Of a DNA stretch of 64,000 bases, positions 8,329 to 17,700 are shown in pieces (the stretch's first letter is position 1; each line of letters begins with the position of its first letter). The notes beneath the pieces were generated by a model. The model ran no database searches and was not told where the DNA came from. It was given only the letters and a program-made list of their open reading frames with translations. The DNA comes from Mycobacterium sp. E2479. GTDB taxonomy: Bacteria; Actinomycetota; Actinomycetes; Mycobacteriales; Mycobacteriaceae. The stretch spans positions 1-64,000 of the forward strand of contig NZ_LZJR01000053.1 in the NCBI RefSeq assembly GCF_001667925.1. Direction: 5' to 3'. The position numbers and the translations under genes are program-made.

Positions 8329-8701
8329 CTTGCCCCCAGCCAATAGATAGATACACAAACGAATGGTTAGGATTCCCTAACTGGCGGCGGCGACGCTATG
8401 ACATACGTCACTGTCGGCGGTTGAGCTTCGTCACACTCCGCACAGCCACACGCACGGCCCGGCATCCCGCAACCGCGGTACGCGATACGAGGCGATCGTC
8501 TGAGTCGCCGGGCGACGCATGCCCCAAACCCGGCCCGCGAACCCCCTTGTCCCCTTCCCGCCTATCGTCGATAATTCGTCACAGTGACGAATACTGTTGC
8601 AGCGCAGGGGCATTGGGGACGCTCCGGCCTCGGATGCCGACTCAAACCGGGCGTGACGGAAAGTGTTGAATAGATCGCCCACGTATGTTGCCGGCCGCGT
8701 T
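8329..8701. other. Intergenic region with the third repeat copy
   Basis: About 370 bp between the DUF6400-type gene and the CobW stop. It holds repeat copy 3 and, at 8406-8414, a half site (CGTCACTGT) that lacks the right arm. No coding frame is convincing. Confidence 0.5.
8545..8650 (+). repeat. Palindrome-centred repeat, copy 3
   Basis: The core CGTCACAGTGACG is at 8577-8589, within ATTCGTCACAGTGACGAAT, so the centre base is flipped relative to copies 1 and 2. The left flank (ccccttcccgcc ... atcgtcgat) and the right flank (tgcagcgcaggggcattggg) are shared with the other copies. Confidence 0.7.
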
Positions 8702-9754
8702 TCACGCGCTCGTTCGCCGATACCTCTGCAGCCGCCGCAGTGCCTGCGCCGACGCCGGTCCCGATGCCGGCTGCAGCGCTTTATCGAGTCGTGCACGGAC
8801 GGCGTGGGTGTCGAGATGCATCCCGATCGCCACCAGGCAGTTGGCTGTGGCGCCCGGCGGCGCCTTCCGGATGTGGATTGCGTTACCGACCAGGTTGACG
8901 AGATAGTCACGGATGACGGTGCGGTGCTGCACGGCCACGATGCCTTTCAGCCTGAACACCTGCGGCGGTGGATCTTCGAGAAGGTCGAACACGGCATCGG
9001 GGTCGACGCAGCCGGAGCCGCTGACGGTCACGGCATCGGCATGGACATGGTCATGGTCGTGCTCGGGCACCAGGTCCAGGAGCGAGAGTTGCCCAACCTG
9101 TTCGGAGGTGCCGGACGCGTCGAAGAGCAGCGTTGGGTCTATCCGGCCGGCCGTTGTGCCCACGACGTGTACACGCGGGTTACGTTGCGCTGCACGCTGT
9201 GTGACCCGTTGCACCACAGCCGAGCGCTCGTCCTCAGACACCTGGTCAAGCTTGTTGACCACAATCAGCGATGCCGCGCCGTAACGCACCGGCGGCACTG
9301 TGCCGCAGTCAACGGTGTCGAAGTGGTTCACGGCATCGACGACGTCGATCAGCCCGCCGGCCCGGATCCCGCGGATCTCACTGAACCCGATGATCCGTGC
9401 GATCGCTACGGGGTCGGCCAGGCCGCTGGCCTCAACGACAATGGCATCGAGACGGCGAGCCGGGTCGGCAAGCTTGACGAGTGCGTCATCAAGGCCGCCG
9501 CCGTCGGGCAGGCAGCAGATGCAGCCTCCCGCAATCGAGGCCGGCTCGTCGACCTGGCCCGCGACCAGGCCGGCGTCGATGTTGATGTCGCCGAAGTCGT
9601 TGATTATCACGCCGATTCGTGTGCCGGGGTGACGTAGCAGGTGGTTGAGTAGCGTCGTCTTTCCGGCTCCCAGATGGCCAGTAAGCGCGATGACGGGTAT
9701 CGCAGCCAAAGCTTTGCCCTCCACGTCGACATCCGGACATCCGATGCTAGCCAC
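8702..9754 (-). CDS. CobW/COG0523-family GTPase (metal chaperone type)
   Basis: A 350-residue GTPase. It has a Walker A GHLGAGKTTLLNHLL (about residue 27), the switch cysteines GGCICCLPDG (a CxCC-type metal site; about residue 78), a DAIVVEASGLADP Walker B region and the NKLD guanine-specificity motif. A His-rich loop (EHDHDHVHADAV, about residue 235) is the usual metal-binding insertion. The C-terminal CobW_C domain contains PPPQVFRLKGIVAV. Such proteins deliver zinc or other metals to client enzymes. It is divergent from a TetR gene across a 36-bp palindrome, so TetR probably controls it. Confidence 0.85.
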   Translation of the reverse strand: MASIGCPDVDVEGKALAAIPVIALTGHLGAGKTTLLNHLLRHPGTRIGVIINDFGDINIDAGLVAGQVDEPASIAGGCICCLPDGGGLDDALVKLADPARRLDAIVVEASGLADPVAIARIIGFSEIRGIRAGGLIDVVDAVNHFDTVDCGTVPPVRYGAASLIVVNKLDQVSEDERSAVVQRVTQRAAQRNPRVHVVGTTAGRIDPTLLFDASGTSEQVGQLSLLDLVPEHDHDHVHADAVTVSGSGCVDPDAVFDLLEDPPPQVFRLKGIVAVQHRTVIRDYLVNLVGNAIHIRKAPPGATANCLVAIGMHLDTHAVRARLDKALQPASGPASAQALRRLQRYRRTSA

Positions 9755-9813
9755 TGCGCGGACGGCAATGGCCCGAGGCCGACTACCGTGCGCATCCCGC
9801 GCGGAGGATCATC

Positions 9814-9849
9814 GCCACTATAACAGAGCAACTGCTCTGTTATAGTGGC
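9814..9849. promoter_or_regulatory. TetR operator palindrome
   Basis: A perfect inverted repeat with 17-bp arms, GCCACTATAACAGAGCA and its complement, separated by AC. It ends 3 bp before the TetR ATG (9853) and lies 59 bp upstream of the CobW start. Its length, symmetry and position between divergent genes indicate an operator for the adjacent TetR protein. Confidence 0.8.
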
Positions 9850-9852
9850 CCA

Positions 9853-10509
9853 ATGCCACGTCCGCGCAGGCACGATCCCGACGCCGTACTCGACGCCGTC
9901 GAGGACATGGTGGCGCGAGCGGGCCCAACCGCGGTGACCATCCGAGCAATCAGCGCGGCGGTGGGTGTGTCCAACGGCGCTGTGTACCACACGTTTACGT
10001 CGCGGGGTGGGCTGATGGGCCAGGCCTGGCTGCGGGCGGGTCGGCGATTTTTGGCTTTGCAGACCTCGCTGGTCGACGAAGCACTCGCCACTGGCGGTCC
10101 AGACGGCCCGCCCGAGGCCGTGGTGGCCGCTGCCAACGCGGTTGTGGTGTTCACCGAGCGGTATCCCGGCTCCTCAACGCTCGTGCTGCGCGTGCGTCGC
10201 GAAGAAGTGCTCGGCGATGACGTTCCCGATGATGTTGCCGATGAGCTCCGCCGGCTCGACAAACTTCTCGTGGCGTTGATGGTGCGGCTTGCCATCGCGC
10301 TCTGGGACCGCAAGGACGCGGCGGCGGTCGACGCGATAACCAGCTGCGTCGTCGACCTGCCCACCGCGCTGTTGCTGCGTCGCGACCGGCTTGCAAGCGC
10401 CACCGCACGCGCCCAGCTACACGCCGCCGTGCGCGCCGTGCTGGCGGTCGGGCCCCCCACGCCGACGAACTTTCCCAACGGCAAGCACAATTCAAGAGGA
10501 AAAACATGA
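9853..10509 (+). CDS. TetR-family repressor
   Basis: A 218-residue TetR regulator. Residues 5-60 form the DNA-binding domain (DPDAVLDAVEDMVARAGP, then VTIRAISAAVGVSNGAVYHT and FTSRGGLMGQAWL); the remaining helices are the ligand-binding domain. The ATG at 9853 sits just after the 36-bp palindrome, so repression would block its own transcript as well as the divergent GTPase gene. The leader is only a few bases after the palindrome, so a leaderless transcript is possible. Its stop overlaps the start of the enoyl-CoA hydratase gene by 4 bp (ATGA). Confidence 0.85.
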   Translation: MPRPRRHDPDAVLDAVEDMVARAGPTAVTIRAISAAVGVSNGAVYHTFTSRGGLMGQAWLRAGRRFLALQTSLVDEALATGGPDGPPEAVVAAANAVVVFTERYPGSSTLVLRVRREEVLGDDVPDDVADELRRLDKLLVALMVRLAIALWDRKDAAAVDAITSCVVDLPTALLLRRDRLASATARAQLHAAVRAVLAVGPPTPTNFPNGKHNSRGKT

Positions 10510-11177
10510 CAGTGACATTGGACTACGCCGACAAGATCGCAATCGTGCGCATGGGCGATGACGAAAACCGTTTCTCCCCTGGATTTCTAGACGACATCGA
10601 TGATGCGCTCAGCCAAGCCGTCTCAGATGGCGCCCAAGGGCTGATCACGACCGCCGACGGCAAGTTCTACTCCAACGGTCTGGACCTGGAATGGCTCAGC
10701 GCGCACACCGATCAGGGACAGTGGTACATCGGCCGGGTGCACCAGCTGCTGGCACGCATGCTGACCCTGCCCCTGCCCACCGCGGCCGCGGTGGTGGGTC
10801 ACGCGTTCGGCGCGGGAGCGATGCTGGCCATCGCGCATGACTTTCGGGTGATGCGCGTCGACCGCGGGTACTTCTGTTTTCCGGAGGTAGACATCCGCAT
10901 CCCTTTCAACCCCGGCATGGCCGCACTGATCCAATCCAAACTCACGCCGCGCGCCGCAATCGCCTCGATGACCACCGGCCGACGCTTCAGCGCTCCCGAG
11001 GCGGAGCAATTCGGGATCGTCGACGCCGTGTCCCCCGAAGGCGCAGTCACCGACACGGCCCTGGGCGTGGTGCGCCCACTGCAGGGCAAAGATCAAGGCA
11101 CGCTGGGCGCGATAAAACAGACGATGTTCCAAGGCGCGGTGCGTGCACTAATCGATCAGCAGAGCGGGTCGCAATGA
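10506..11177 (+). CDS. Enoyl-CoA hydratase/isomerase
   Basis: A 223-residue crotonase-fold protein. The oxyanion-hole segments are GKFYSNGLDLEWL (residues about 52-64) and GHAFGAGAMLAIAHDFRVM (about 97-115); the downstream CFPEVDIRIPFNPGM segment carries the acidic residue usual in enoyl-CoA delta-isomerases. It lacks the long C-terminal helices of full-length EchA proteins, as in compact isomerase-like members. It is translationally coupled to the TetR gene (ATGA overlap, with AAGAGGAAAA as ribosome site). It acts in unsaturated or branched fatty-acyl-CoA turnover; exact substrate unknown. Confidence 0.8.
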   Translation: MTVTLDYADKIAIVRMGDDENRFSPGFLDDIDDALSQAVSDGAQGLITTADGKFYSNGLDLEWLSAHTDQGQWYIGRVHQLLARMLTLPLPTAAAVVGHAFGAGAMLAIAHDFRVMRVDRGYFCFPEVDIRIPFNPGMAALIQSKLTPRAAIASMTTGRRFSAPEAEQFGIVDAVSPEGAVTDTALGVVRPLQGKDQGTLGAIKQTMFQGAVRALIDQQSGSQ

Positions 11178-11250
11178 TTGCGCGTGGACACTGAGTCGGT
11201 TCCTGTATGGTCAGCGATGTCTGCCAGCGCAAGGGAACAGAGGGCATTGG

Positions 11251-12177
11251 ATGGCAAACAGGCTCCGCGACAACGCCTTCACGTCTCCTCAGGTATTGGA
11301 TCCCGGCCTTCGCAAGGTAGCGCGATTCGTGCCTCGCGGATACGCGTTGCACCGCGGCCTGAAGTTTCAGCGCGCTGTCATGAACATGATGGGCAATGCG
11401 GGACGCATCCGCACCGTGCCCGTCGCCGCCGTCAACGAGCACGTCAGCGTCCGTCTGCACCGCCCGGCCGGCCTTCCCGACCGCGCACCCGCATTGCTGT
11501 GGATCCACGGGGGCGGAACCATCATGGGGCACGCGGCCCAGGACGATAAGTACCTGCGCAAGCTGTCTGGCCGCACCGGCTTCGCGATTGCCGGGGTAGA
11601 GCACCGCTTGGCTCCCGAACATCCGTATCCGACACCAGTCGAAGATTGTTATGCGGCCCTGATGTGGCTGGCCCGCCAGCCGTGGGTGGACCCGGACCGG
11701 GTCGCCATCGGCGGGGCTAGTGCCGGTGGTCATTTCGCGGCTGCGGTCGCGCAGCGAGCCCACGATCGAAACGATGTCCAAATCACCTTTCAAATGCTGG
11801 TCTATCCGATGCTCGACGATCGCACCGGCGCCAAGCGCGACGGCCCCAGGCGCATCATGTGGAGCGAATCGGACAACCAACTCGCCTGGCAGTGGTACCT
11901 GAACGGGGCGGACCCCGAAGAGGCGGCACCGGCTCGCCGAACGGATTTGTCCGGCTTGCCCCCCGCCTGGATCGGAGTCGGAACGCTTGACCTCTTCTAT
12001 CAGGAGAGCCTTGAGTACGCGCGACGCCTGCGTGCGGCGGGGGTGCCGGTGCACGAGGAAATCGTTCCGGGCGCATTCCACGCGTTCGATCAGATCGCCG
12101 ATAAGGCGCCGATATCGAACAGGTTCTTCGAAAGCCAATGCGACTATTTGCGGTGTGCGCTTGCGCCCAGCGGCTGA
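11251..12177 (+). CDS. Alpha/beta hydrolase, hormone-sensitive-lipase family
   Basis: A 308-residue esterase of the HSL/Lip family. The oxyanion motif WIHGGGTIMGHA lies at about residue 88, the nucleophile elbow GGASAGGH at about 157, the acid in VGTLDLFYQESL near 250 and the catalytic His in PGAFHAFD near 278. The fold and length match mycobacterial LipN/LipI-type esterases acting on short-chain esters. No signal peptide. It follows the enoyl-CoA hydratase gene by 73 bp and could be in the same transcript. Confidence 0.85.
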   Translation: MANRLRDNAFTSPQVLDPGLRKVARFVPRGYALHRGLKFQRAVMNMMGNAGRIRTVPVAAVNEHVSVRLHRPAGLPDRAPALLWIHGGGTIMGHAAQDDKYLRKLSGRTGFAIAGVEHRLAPEHPYPTPVEDCYAALMWLARQPWVDPDRVAIGGASAGGHFAAAVAQRAHDRNDVQITFQMLVYPMLDDRTGAKRDGPRRIMWSESDNQLAWQWYLNGADPEEAAPARRTDLSGLPPAWIGVGTLDLFYQESLEYARRLRAAGVPVHEEIVPGAFHAFDQIADKAPISNRFFESQCDYLRCALAPSG

Positions 12178-12387
12178 TCGCCACCCGGTGACGCATCATT
12201 CGCCGCGTTTATCCGAATCGCGGTGTATCAGCTGGGCTTATCTCTCAGCCTGGTTTCACCGTGCAATTCGCCACGCCACACGGGGCTAATCAGCCAAAGA
12301 TTGCTGAGGGACACGACGCGCAGCGCTCGGTACCTCGAATACGCACCGTTTGACTGCAAAGTGTGCACAACGTGCAACTATGTGGAT

Positions 12388-12996
12388 ATGGGTAACGCCA
12401 TCGGGCTACGAGAGCGCCGTCGCCGCCAGACGAGCGCCGACATCCGCGATGCCGCGGTGCGCCTCACGGTGAAACGAGGATTCGACAAGGTCACCGTCGA
12501 CGAAATCTGCGCCGAGGCCGGAATTGCCACGCGCACGTTCTTCAACTACTTCCCCAACAAAGAGTCCGCGCTTGCCTACGGCCCCTCGGACATACCCCCC
12601 GAGCTGGTGGCCGATTTCGTCGCCGCCGGGCCCGCCCCCTACTCCGTAGTGCTGGCGGAGCTGATCACCCTGGCCGCTCACCACCTCCGCGACGTGCCCC
12701 CGCCACGCGAACACGCGGCTCACATGCTGCAACTCGCCAAGACATCTCCCGCCGTTTTGGCGGCGTTCCTCGCCGATTTGGAGCGATTTCAAAAGCAGTT
12801 GACCGACATCATCGTGCGGCGCCAGGCGATGAAGCCGGACGACGAGATGGCAGCCTTGATCTCTGCGCTGGCGCTGACGGCGGTGCGATCCGGCATCGAG
12901 AAGTGGGCCAGCGGCGAGGCAAATGAAACCGCCGACACGCCCATGCCCTATGTTGAGCGTGCCGCGGCGCTGGTGAACAGCATCTTCACAAAGTGA
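12388..12996 (+). CDS. TetR-family regulator next to mmpS/mmpL
   Basis: A 202-residue TetR protein: GLRERRRRQTSADIRDAA then FDKVTVDEICAEAGIATRT and FFNYFPNKESAL form the DNA-binding domain; the rest is helical. The ATG at 12388 is favoured; an upstream in-frame ATG at 12223 would add sequence without homology. It lies 302 bp upstream of an MmpS/MmpL pair in the same orientation, an arrangement common for TetR control of mycobacterial lipid/drug exporters. TTGCA/GTGCA half sites occur before this gene (12360-12382) and in the interval before mmpS (13016-13042). Confidence 0.8.
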   Translation: MGNAIGLRERRRRQTSADIRDAAVRLTVKRGFDKVTVDEICAEAGIATRTFFNYFPNKESALAYGPSDIPPELVADFVAAGPAPYSVVLAELITLAAHHLRDVPPPREHAAHMLQLAKTSPAVLAAFLADLERFQKQLTDIIVRRQAMKPDDEMAALISALALTAVRSGIEKWASGEANETADTPMPYVERAAALVNSIFTK

Positions 12997-13298
12997 TCTG
13001 AAACACCAGCAGCAAATGTTGCATGCACTGCAAGATATGCACATCATGTACTATGCGCTGGTGGCGGTACCCGGGGAGGCTTCAGCAACAAGGCGAGCCG
13101 GGTGTCGATGCCGGGGACGTCAACCGGTGTGGGTGGGCAGCATTCACCGCGTTTGACGGCCCTGCGCGCGCGAACCGTAGCAATCGACGTAATGCGTTGC
13201 CGGGCAATGCGACTTGTGGACAGTCACCTGTCCACGACATCCGGTCGGGCAAACGCTGATCCGCGTCACGAACACGTGATGGGGAAGGGATCACCTAG
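12997..13298. other. Upstream region of mmpS with candidate operator
   Basis: A 302-bp gap. The sequence ttgcatgcactgcaa (inverted TTGCA arms, about 13018-13033), followed by atatgcacatcatg, is the only ordered element seen and is the likely operator/promoter area for mmpS-mmpL. No ORF is convincing. Confidence 0.4.
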
Positions 13299-13733
13299 GT
13301 GCAGATATCGAGACTCGTGCGCAACGCCTGGCTGCCGCTGTTGATCGTGGCGGTCGTCGTCGTCGGCGGCTTTGCGGTCGTCAGGGTCAAATCGTTTTTC
13401 GGCGCCCACGACACCGGCATCATGAGCAGCCCGCGGCTCGACGATTCGAAGCCGTTCAAGCCCAAGGTCGTCAAGTACGAGGTTTTCGGCTCGGCCGGGG
13501 CGGCCAACGTCAACTACCTGGACTTGTCCGCCGACCCGAAACGCATTGACGGCGCGCCGCTGCCCTGGACGCTGGTCCTCAGCACCACCGCCCCCTCGGT
13601 CTTCCCGAATCTATCGGCGCAGAGCGACGGCAATTCGCTCGGCTGCCGCATCACCATCGATGACGAAGTCAAGGCCGAGAACATGACTCGCGGCGTGCAC
13701 GCCCTGACCTTCTGCATGGTGAAATCCGCATGA
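13299..13733 (+). CDS. MmpS-family membrane accessory protein
   Basis: A 144-residue MmpS protein from a GTG start at 13299 (GGAAGGGA lies 10-20 bp upstream). An N-terminal transmembrane helix ([18 protein letters not shown], residues about 11-28) is followed by the periplasmic beta domain ([34 protein letters not shown] and the paired cysteines in [15 protein letters not shown] and ALTFCMV). MmpS proteins work with the MmpL transporter encoded next to them. It overlaps the mmpL start by 4 bp (ATGA). Confidence 0.9.
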   Translation: MQISRLVRNAWLPLLIVAVVVVGGFAVVRVKSFFGAHDTGIMSSPRLDDSKPFKPKVVKYEVFGSAGAANVNYLDLSADPKRIDGAPLPWTLVLSTTAPSVFPNLSAQSDGNSLGCRITIDDEVKAENMTRGVHALTFCMVKSA

Positions 13734-16630
13734 GCACAACAATCGACGACACGCGCACCGACGCCATCCCCGTCATCAAAGATCCCGTGCACGACAAGAT
13801 CCCCCGGATCATCCGCACGTTCGCCGTACCGATCATCCTGGGCTGGATCGCCATCATCGCGGTGCTCAACGTCGTCGTCCCCCAGCTGGACGAGGTCGGC
13901 AAGATGCGTTCGGTGTCAATGGCGCCCGATGATGCGCAATCTGTCGTCGCGACCAAGCGCATGGGCGCGATCTTCAACGAGTACAAGTCCAACAGCTCGG
14001 TGATGATCGTCCTCGAAGGTCAGAATCCTCTCGGGGCCGACGCGCACGCCTACTACGACCAGATCGTCAAGAAGCTCGACGCCGACACCAAACACGTTGA
14101 ACACGTTCAAGATATGTGGAGTGATCCACTGACCGGTGCGGGCGCGCAGAGCAATGACGGCAAGGCCGCCTACGTCCAGGTTTACCTCGCCGGTAACCAG
14201 GGCGAGGCGTTGGCCAACGAGTCGGTCGAATCCGTCCAACAGATCGTCAAGAGCGTGCCGCCGCCCAAGGGCGTCAAGGCCTACGTCACCGGGCCCGCGG
14301 CGCTGTCAGCGGATCAGCACACCGCCGGCGACCGCAGCCTGCAACTCATCACGGCCGCCACCTTCACCGTGATCATCGGCATGCTGCTGTTGGTTTATCG
14401 GTCGATCATCACCGTGCTACTGACGCTGGTCATGGTGGTCCTAGAGCTGTCCGCCGCACGAGGCATGGTCGCTTTCCTGGGCTACTACAAGATCATTGGA
14501 CTCTCGACGTTCGCCACGAACCTATTGGTCACGCTGGCGATCGCAGCCGCCACCGACTACGCGATCTTCTTGATAGGTCGATATCAAGAAGCCCGCGCTG
14601 TGGGCGAGTCCCGAGAAGAGGCGTACTACACCATGTACAAGGGCACCGCCCACGTGGTGCTCGGGTCGGGTATGACGATCGCCGGCGCGACCTTCTGCCT
14701 GCACTTCACCAACCTGCCGTATTTCCAGACGCTGGGCATTCCACTGGCCATCGGCATGGTGGTCGTGGTCGCGGCGGCGCTGACGCTGGGACCCGCCGTG
14801 ATCTCCGTGGCGTCGCGCTTCCGCAAGACGCTCGAACCGAAACGGACACAACGAATTCGCGGGTGGCGCAAGATCGGCGCCCTCGTCGTCCGCTGGCCCG
14901 GCCCGATCCTGGTGTTGACGATCGGTGTGGCGCTGGTCGGCTTGCTGACCCTGCCCGGCTACCGCACCAACTACAACGACCGCAACTACCTACCTGCGGA
15001 CCTGCCCGCGAACGAGGGTTACGCAGCTGCCGACCGGCACTTCTCGCAGGCGCGAATGAACCCCGAAGTGTTGATGATCGAAAGCGATCACGATCTGCGG
15101 AACTCGGCGGACTTCCTGGTGATCGACAAGATCGCCAAGACCGTCTTTCGGGTGCCGGGGATCGGCCGCGTGCAAGCCATCACTCGCCCGCAGGGCACGC
15201 CGATCGAGCACACGTCGATCCCCTTCCAGATCAGCATGCAGGGTGTCACCCAGCAGATGAACCAGAAGTACCAAGAAGATCAGATGGCCGACATGCTGCA
15301 TCAGGCGGACATGATGCAGACGACCATCGACAGCATGCAAAAGATGCAGAGCATCACGGCGCAAATGACCAACGATATGCATCAGATGGTCAAGAAAATG
15401 CACGACATGACCATCGACATCAATGAATTGCGCGACCACATGGCGGATTTCGAGGACTTTTTCCGACCGATCCGCAGTTACCTCTACTGGGAGAAACACT
15501 GCTACGACATCCCCGTGTGCTGGTCGCTTCGCTCGGTCTTCGACGGCCTGGACGGCATCGACACGATGACCGATGACATCGAAAGCCTGCTACCGATCAT
15601 GGATCACCTTGACACGCTGATGCCCCAGATGGTGGCGCTGATGCCCTCGATGATTGAAAACATGAAGGCTATGAAAACCACGATGCTGACCATGTATTCG
15701 ACGCAGAAGGGTCTGCAGGATCAGCAGAACGAGGCGCAGAAGAACTCCAATGCCATGGGCAAGGCATTCGACGCCTCCAAGAACGACGACTCGTTCTACC
15801 TGCCGCCGGAGACGTTCAACAATGCCGAGTTCAAAAAGGGCATGAAGAACTTCATCTCGCCCGACGGGCATGCCGTGCGATTCATCATCAGCCACGACGG
15901 CGATCCGATGTCACAGGAAGGCATTTCGCACATTCCGTTGATCAAAAAGGCCGCCTACGAGGCATTGAAGGGCACACCGCTGGAAGGCTCGAAGATCTAT
16001 CTCGCGGGTACCGCGTCGATTTACAAAGACCTCAGCGACGGCAACACCTATGACCTGTTGATCGCCGGAATCGCCTCACTGTGCCTGATTTTCATCATCA
16101 TGCTGCTGATCACGCGCGGTGTCGTGGCATCGGCGGTCATCGTGGGAACCGTCTTGCTCTCGCTGGGCGCGTCCTTCGGCCTTTCGGTACTGATCTGGCA
16201 GCACCTGATCGGCATCGAGCTGCACTGGATGGTGCTCGCGATGTCGGTCATCATCCTGCTGGCCGTCGGCGCCGACTACAACCTCCTGCTGGTGGCGCGG
16301 TTCAAGGAGGAGATCCACGCCGGCCTGAACACCGGCATCATCCGGTCGATGGGCGGCACCGGCTCGGTGGTGACCTCGGCGGGGTTGGTGTTCGCCTTCA
16401 CGATGATGACGATGGCGGTCAGCGAGTTGACGGTCATTGGTCAGGTCGGGACCACCATTGGACTGGGCCTGCTGTTCGACACCTTGATCGTGCGCTCGCT
16501 GATGACACCGTCCATTGCCGCGTTACTGGGCAAGTGGTTCTGGTGGCCGCAACGGGTCCGTCAACGCCCGGTTCCATCGCCTTGGCCCCAGCCGGCCAGG
16601 CAACCCGAATCGGTAACCGCCGCTAGGTAA
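13730..16630 (+). CDS. MmpL-family RND transporter
   Basis: A 966-residue RND exporter of the MmpL4/MmpL5 subgroup. An N-terminal helix ([20 protein letters not shown]) is followed by porter domain 1, a five-helix bundle (with [15 protein letters not shown] carrying the proton-relay acidic/Tyr pair), a second extracytoplasmic domain and helices 7-12 ([17 protein letters not shown]). The second porter domain contains a long Met/Gln-rich coiled-coil insert (about 15240-15760) ending near two cysteines ([10 protein letters not shown]), typical of MmpL4/5-type proteins. It probably exports a lipid, siderophore or drug across the inner membrane with MmpS; the substrate is not deducible. Confidence 0.9.
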   Translation: MSTTIDDTRTDAIPVIKDPVHDKIPRIIRTFAVPIILGWIAIIAVLNVVVPQLDEVGKMRSVSMAPDDAQSVVATKRMGAIFNEYKSNSSVMIVLEGQNPLGADAHAYYDQIVKKLDADTKHVEHVQDMWSDPLTGAGAQSNDGKAAYVQVYLAGNQGEALANESVESVQQIVKSVPPPKGVKAYVTGPAALSADQHTAGDRSLQLITAATFTVIIGMLLLVYRSIITVLLTLVMVVLELSAARGMVAFLGYYKIIGLSTFATNLLVTLAIAAATDYAIFLIGRYQEARAVGESREEAYYTMYKGTAHVVLGSGMTIAGATFCLHFTNLPYFQTLGIPLAIGMVVVVAAALTLGPAVISVASRFRKTLEPKRTQRIRGWRKIGALVVRWPGPILVLTIGVALVGLLTLPGYRTNYNDRNYLPADLPANEGYAAADRHFSQARMNPEVLMIESDHDLRNSADFLVIDKIAKTVFRVPGIGRVQAITRPQGTPIEHTSIPFQISMQGVTQQMNQKYQEDQMADMLHQADMMQTTIDSMQKMQSITAQMTNDMHQMVKKMHDMTIDINELRDHMADFEDFFRPIRSYLYWEKHCYDIPVCWSLRSVFDGLDGIDTMTDDIESLLPIMDHLDTLMPQMVALMPSMIENMKAMKTTMLTMYSTQKGLQDQQNEAQKNSNAMGKAFDASKNDDSFYLPPETFNNAEFKKGMKNFISPDGHAVRFIISHDGDPMSQEGISHIPLIKKAAYEALKGTPLEGSKIYLAGTASIYKDLSDGNTYDLLIAGIASLCLIFIIMLLITRGVVASAVIVGTVLLSLGASFGLSVLIWQHLIGIELHWMVLAMSVIILLAVGADYNLLLVARFKEEIHAGLNTGIIRSMGGTGSVVTSAGLVFAFTMMTMAVSELTVIGQVGTTIGLGLLFDTLIVRSLMTPSIAALLGKWFWWPQRVRQRPVPSPWPQPARQPESVTAAR

Positions 16631-17405
16631 CCCAGTCCGGTTGGGCGTCGGTCTCGACGTTGGAGAAGTCCTTGTGGCCCAGGCCGGCGGTGGTGCCGCC
16701 GTCGACGACAAACTCCGAACCGGTGGAATAGCTGGACTCGTCGCTGGCCAGATAAACCACCAGGTTGGAGACTTCGACCGGCTGGGCCGCGCGACCTAGC
16801 GCCGTCTGGAAGAGGTCATCGGGAACCCAGTCGGTCATCGGGGTCTTGATGAGCCCGGGATGAATCGAGTTGACCCGGATCCCGCTCGGACCCAGTTCGA
16901 GCGCGGCCGACTTGGTCAGGCCCCGCACAGCGAATTTGGTCGCGGTGTAGCCGTGACAGGCGATCGTGCCGGCCATACCTTCGATCGAGGAGATGTTGAT
17001 GATCGATCCCCGGCCCGTTTCCTTCATGGGTTTGACGACCGCGCGGATCCCGAGAAAAACACCGGTCAAGTTGATGTCGAGGATTCGCTGCCACTCCGAG
17101 AGCGCGTAGTCCTCCAACGTGCCGATGTTGATGATGCCCGCGTTGTTGACCAGCACGTCGATGCGGCCGAACTCACTCAGCGCGGTCGCCACTGCCGCAT
17201 CCCAATCCTCCGGCTTGGTCACGTCGAGGTGTAGGTAGCGGCCCGCGTCACCGACTTCCGCCGCCACCGCCTTGCCCTCGTCGTCGAGGATGTCACCGAA
17301 CACCACCTTGGCTCCCTCAGCGACCATCGAGCGCACGTGCGATGCACCCATCCCCCGGGCACCGCCACTGATGAGGGCGACCTTGCCCGCCAACCGTTCT
17401 GCCAC
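16623..17405 (-). CDS. fabG3: Short-chain dehydrogenase FabG3 (Rv2002-like)
   Basis: A 260-residue classical SDR. The cofactor motif GGARGMG, the NNAG motif ([11 protein letters not shown]), catalytic Ser in INISSIEG and the YTATK active-site pair are all present. The sequence matches, as I remember it, M. tuberculosis Rv2002 (FabG3, an NADH-dependent 3-alpha/20-beta-hydroxysteroid dehydrogenase) over its full length, including the ending PDWVT. The GTG at 17405 was chosen because AGGAG lies just upstream and the length equals that of Rv2002. In M. tuberculosis the next genes are Rv2003c-Rv2006; here their relatives begin 12 kb further on. Confidence 0.9.
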   Translation of the reverse strand: MAERLAGKVALISGGARGMGASHVRSMVAEGAKVVFGDILDDEGKAVAAEVGDAGRYLHLDVTKPEDWDAAVATALSEFGRIDVLVNNAGIINIGTLEDYALSEWQRILDINLTGVFLGIRAVVKPMKETGRGSIINISSIEGMAGTIACHGYTATKFAVRGLTKSAALELGPSGIRVNSIHPGLIKTPMTDWVPDDLFQTALGRAAQPVEVSNLVVYLASDESSYSTGSEFVVDGGTTAGLGHKDFSNVETDAQPDWVT

Positions 17406-17700
17406 CGCGTTCTCCTGTCGTGAGGTTCGTCTACGCACCATACGTACGGACGCCTAGGTATGGCCATAGCCACCTCGCGAGTCCGTCCCTATTACAAGAC
17501 GGCCTTCTCATGGTGCCGGGCCGGCCGCGAATCAGCCCGTTTGTCAGCACTGGCGGCATCGTCCGACGTCGCGAAGCGCGCAGCCTCCGAACCGGTCCAC
17601 CACGAGCGCTAAATGTACGAAAGCCTCCACTCACGGCTTAGCGCGGTGTTGAAATTGGTAGATAAAGGCACCAACCGAACGTATTTGTTCAAGGATACCG
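17406..17700. other. Divergent intergenic region
   Basis: A 295-bp interval between fabG3 and the protease cassette. Near 17440-17460 there is tacgtacgga/ccatacgtac, a short palindromic TACGTA element that could be an SDR-linked operator. No gene was seen. Confidence 0.35.
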
